Shown here piece by piece: positions 33,801 to 39,800 of a DNA stretch of 64,000 bases; the stretch's first letter is position 1, and each line of letters opens with the position of its first letter. The DNA comes from JASGCP01 sp965263285 (GTDB lineage: Bacteria > Bacteroidota > Bacteroidia > Chitinophagales > Chitinophagaceae). The notes beneath the pieces were generated by a model. That model searched no databases, was not told the DNA's origin, and saw only the letters and a list, made by a program, of their open reading frames with translations. Where the stretch lies: the NCBI GenBank assembly GCA_965263285.1, contig CBDHHD010000016.1, positions 124,001-188,000 on the forward strand, given 5' to 3'. The position numbers and the translations under genes were made by a program.

Positions 33801-36800
33801 AAGGCATGCCTTGTCTCTACGAGAATCACATTCTACAACAATCATACCCTTGCCATTCTCTAATATCTTGGCTTGTTCTATTGCTCTTTCAAATACACTA
33901 TACTTATCTAAATCTATTAAACCCTCATATATATTCCCTCGCTTGCTCACATAGTACGCGGTCAATTCACTTGTCAATTGCTCTATTTGATTACCATCAA
34001 CGCCTAAAACTATCTCCGCTAAAACCATTTTAGATTCATCCCTGTTTTCTTGCTTAATTTGAATATCAAAGGCAATACACAATCTATTTAACTCGGTAGA
34101 CAACAACTCCAAAATATGTCCTAATTCTATCCATACTAATTTATCCGCAAAATCACCATATAAAGGCTTGATAGCCGACCAATTCACTATCAACTCAATA
34201 CTATCTTGATTATTATTGCTATGATCCTCTACTCTTTGAAGTGCATTATTAAGAGGATGGTAGTAATACACACCTCCCTCTATCCCTTTTATTCCTAATG
34301 CCGAAACCCTTACATAACATTCTATTGGATATGCACTACCTCCAGACGGATATAGATATTTTGGCAGTATCTTGTCTGATAAGGACTTGCCCTGTAATCT
34401 CGTTAAAACCCTTGCTATCTTGTCTTTCGTTAGCAAAGAATCTCCTACATTTTTTGTTTTTACTTTAATCTGTTTGGCTTCTCTAATAATAGTATCTATC
34501 AATGAAGTATCTACAACTCTATCTCCAAAATTCCTATAGCTCTTCGTTAATCTATATTCCTGTTCGGCAATATCATTGTCTTTAAAGATTATGGTATCTG
34601 TTAAACCCTTTCTTATTCCTCTTTGTTCTAACTTAAAGACTTCCTTATCAAAGGTTTCATCTGCTCCTTTAGTTATTAATTGCTCTCTAACCACAAAGCC
34701 TACCAACACTTCACTATTATTCTTTTTAAACAACTGCACTGCCGATTGTTTAACTCCCTCTAATTTATTTAATTTATTTTCAATCTCCTCCAATTCCACT
34801 CTGTACCCTCTTATCTTCACTTGAAAATCCTTTCTGCCTCTAAACTCTACCCATCCCTCTGCATGCAAAATACCCCTATCTCCTGTTTTATATATCTTCC
34901 CTAATTCATGATGTTCTTTAAATTGTTTGTCTGTTTGCTCCTCATTATTCCAATATCCTTGCGCCACTCCCTTGCCTCCTATATAAATATCTCCCTCAAC
35001 CCCAATAGGTGAATGAATCAATTCGTGATTTAAAATATAGATTTGCTGATTAGGCATGGGATAACCATAAGGAATGCTTTTCCAATCTGGATTTATATTC
35101 TTAATCTCATACCATATTGACCAAACACTCCCTTCCGTTGCTCCTCCTAAACTTATTACTTGTGTATCTTTAGATTGCCGTTTTAACTTATCAGGTAATT
35201 GCAAAGGCAACCAATCGCCACTTAACAGATATAGTCTTATACTATCCAATCTCATTTCTCTCGCCCTTGCCTCATCTACCAATAACTCGGCTAATTGAGG
35301 CACTGTATTCCATAAAGTAATTTTATGCTTTTCAATGAGCGATAACCAATGATGAGGATCTTGCCTCTCTTCATCATTCACAAAAACAATTCTCCCTCCC
35401 ACTAATAACAAACCAAAAATATCATAAACAGATAAATCAAAACTCAATTCAGACAATGCCAATACACTATCCTTTTCTGTAACTTTATATCTATTATTCA
35501 CTGCCACAATGGTATTCATCATATTCTCATGGCTAATCGCCACTCCCTTAGGTTTACCCGTACTACCTGACGTATAGATAATATAAGCTATATCTGAAAG
35601 CAATACAATCGGCAAATGAATATTTTTCTCCCGCTCTTTTAATAACAACTCCTCAATAATCAATAGCCTTATATTTGATACTTGTAATTGTCTCTTATGC
35701 TCATATTCCTTTTTAGAAATCAATAACACCTTCGTTCCACTCTCCTCCATTATCTCAAGTATCCTGCTCGCAGACCAATGGATATTCAAAGGAATATAAG
35801 CTTTACCCGATTGCATAATACCAAGACTACTCACTACTTGATTATAGCCTTTCTCAGATAAAATAGCAACAGTTTGTTCTTCTTTATAATACTTATATAG
35901 ATGAGTAGCTATATTTTTAGATCCTATAGCCACTTCTCTATGTTTATATGCTTGCTTATTATTCCCTCCTTCCACCACAGCAATAGCATTACACTTGCAT
36001 GCATCTTGTATAACACAGTTATCATAGAAGTCTATAATTGTCTTCACATCATATTCTTCTGCAGTAGCATTATATTTTTCAATAATATGTTGATAAGTAG
36101 CAGGCAATCTATAACATTCCAATCTATCCCTCTGTATATCCATCGCTGCTATCTTCCTTATCAAATAAGCATACTCATCCAACATCCCCTCTATTACTTC
36201 AGGTAAAAATAACTGCTCTACAAAATCCCAACGAAGAATCAAATTGCCATTATAATCTTCATATACCGCATTGTCTATCCAAACCTGTGATGTTCTTGAA
36301 ATAGAATAGTGTTGTCGCCCAAATAAATTAACAACATCCCCTTCTTCTTTTTTTTCTTTAAATCCTAATACACTCGTTAATACAATCGGAGCTATAGCCT
36401 TGGAAATAGACCATTGTTTTCGCTCTCTTATCAATCTTTGAAAGTCAATCCCATCAAATAGATTATTCTCTATATCATCCCAAAGAACATTTTGTACTCC
36501 TTTTAAATAATGCTCTACAATATCTCTACTTTTTACATCATCATAATTATACAACTCTAAATTTGTAAAATCACCCAATATATCATTCACCTCTTTATGT
36601 AACGGCAAGCGATTAAACAAAGTCAAATTAATACTAAATTTATCTTGACCTGACCAACGACATAATACCTTACCATATAATGACAATAACAGAGAAGTAG
36701 GACTCAGTTGTATTTTAGCTAATTTCTCCTGTAATATATCATACGTCTCTTTCTCTATTATCCTTAAACCCCTTTTAGTAGTAGACTGCTTAACCATTGA

Positions 36801-39800
36801 TGGTTCTATCACTATCGGAAGATTACAGCTAAAATCATAATCCTCTAACTTAGTCTCCCAATATGTTTTTGCTTTGTCAAACAATTTACTATCACGAATG
36901 CGTTGTAGTGCTAAAATATATTCATGATATGTAATATGCAGCGTGGGCAATACAATATCCAGATTATTATAAATCTTTACCAACTCAGTAAAAAATATTC
37001 GCATACTATTATTATCCATAATAATAGCATCAGACATAAAATGAATAACATACGAACCTTTATACTCTGACACTTCTATAACGATTATAGGAAACCTTGC
37101 TACATCTACCTTCATATTTAATAGCCTGTTCCTAATATCTAACAAGGCTTCTTCTGTCGTTATTTTATTAACAGGAATAGAATAGTAACAATTATCAGCT
37201 GGTAAAATCTGTTGACCTTGATCAGTAAAAACAGTTCGCAAACCCGCATGTCTTAGCACTAAACGATTTAAAGCTTTTTCTAAATTTTCAACGGATAAAT
37301 CATCCACAACAAACTCACTATAGCCCCCTGTAGAAATATTGCCTATCTCAAACAAATCTATTCTCCCCATATAATAAGCTTGTTGCACATTATTTAACGG
37401 AAACAAACTATAATCCTCCTTTTTTATATCAGTCAACATATAATCTTGATATACAAATCCCGTATCTTTTTGTTCAATGATATGCGATATCTCTCTAATA
37501 GTAGGATAAGCAAAAATATCTTTTACACTTAGTTGCACTAGCAGCTCTCTATTCAATTGACCAACCAATCGAATAGACAGCAAACTATTCCCACCTAATC
37601 TAAAAAAAGATTGCGTTACACTTATCTCAGATTCTGAGATTTTCAATAAGTTTGACCATATCTTTAGCAATCGTTCTTCCGTATTGTTCTTTGGCAGTTC
37701 TATAGACTCATCACTTATTTTATATTCAATATTTAACAATGCCTTTCTATCTAGCTTGCCATTCACCGTTAAAGGCATTTGTTCTATTTGCACTAGTCCT
37801 GTAGGCACCATATACTCAGGTAATTGCTTAGATAAATAGCTTCTTAATTCTTCAATATCTACCTGTTCCTTAGCCACAAAATATCCCACTAAATATTTAT
37901 TATCCGCTTTCTCATTAACCAATACCACGACTTGTTCAATCACTTGTTTATCCTTTAATCCTTCAATCCTAGTCTGAAATCCTTGAATCCTAATCTCTAT
38001 CTCCCCTAATTCAATTCGATAACCCCTTATCTTCACTTGAAAATCATTTCTCCCTATATATTCAATATTGCCATCGGGGAGCATTCGCACTACATCTCCT
38101 GTTTTATATAGTCTACTATTTCTATTTTGCTTTTTATCTTCTTCAGTTTGAAAAGGATTTTTTATAAACCGTTCCGCAGTTAATTCGGGTCTATTCAAAT
38201 ATCCTCTTGCCACTCCATCGCCTCCAATGTATAATTCGCCAATAGATCCTATGGGTAACAACTGTAGATTACTATTTAATACATATATAGACTTATTATC
38301 TATAGGCTTCCCTATATTATTATTGTTATCACCCATGCTATAATAATGCATAGTAGCGCACACTGTAATTTCAGTGGGCCCATACGCATTAAATACTTCT
38401 ATCTCTTGTTGATAATATCTTTTTATTATATCTATATTGGGTGATTCTCCTGCTAATATGATTTTATCAAGAGACAAAAAAACATCTTTTTGTAAAATAG
38501 CTGGAGGTAAAGTGGCTATTTCTATATTATTAACTCGAATATAATTTGCTAATAGATAAAAGTCTTGTTGTATATCTGAAGACATGAGATAAGAGGTGTG
38601 TCCATTGCAAATAGAGACAAATAGCTCAGAAACAAATGCATCAAAAGAATAGTTGGCATATAACAATAATCTAAAAATCTTATTTTCTTTTATAGGCTCT
38701 AACCATATTCTACTCTGTGCCATTTGAAGATTTATTACTGAACTATGTTCAACCATCACTCCCTTAGGATTCCCCGTTGTACCTGAGGTGTAAATAACAT
38801 ATGCCAAAGCATGAGAGTGAATGATTAATGGTAAATGGTTAATGGTTAATGAATATAAGTCTTTTAGAAATTGTTCATCTGTTACATTAACAATTGGAAA
38901 CTGAACATGTTCAATTTTCAATTTGCAATTTGTAATTAAACACTTATGTTGAGTGTCTCGTAAAATAAATAATATCCTCTCTTCTGGATACTCAGGTGAA
39001 ATAGGGCAATAAGCAGCTCCACTCTTAAGCACTCCTAAGATGGCAATAATCATCCATTCGCTTCGCTCTAATAACAAACAAATAATATCATCTGCTTTAG
39101 TTTGATAATTATTGTGCAAATAATGAGCTAATTGATTTGCTTTACTATTTAGCTCTTGGTAAGTTAGTTGTTTCTCTTCAAATACTACTGCTATATTATT
39201 CGGCGTTCTTGCTACTTGCTCTTCAAATAACTGATATATGGTTTTGCCTTTGGGATACTCTCTCTCTGTTTTGTTGTAGTCATACACTAAGTATTGGTAT
39301 TCCTTATTAGTAAGCATATTATATTCGCCAATAGTTTTACTCGCATCTAACAAAACATCCTCTAACAGTTTAAAATATCTTTGAAAGAAAGCATCTACTA
39401 ACTCCACATTAATATCTATATCTTCGGTATCTATAAAAAAAATCATCTGCTCATCAGTAACTCTTTGCACACGAATATGAAAACGACCTAAAAATGTACT
39501 TGACTCACTACTAGGATAAACTTCTTCTTTTAATTTCATACCATTCAAACAATAGACCCTTTTTAAAAGAGATGCCTGTTTAGAAACACTTACCAATGAA
39601 GATTCTTTATGAATACCCGCTGTCTCCATAATTAAATAAGTAGGGGTATATGCAGGCAACACATCCTCTCCCTCTATTAAACTTTGACTAATTGCTTTAA
39701 AAAACAAATGGGTATCCTCTAAAATATTTAAAAAAGTCTTTGTAGATTTTATAGTAAATGGAATCAATACTGTATTAACACCTTGTATATAAAGCTTATT

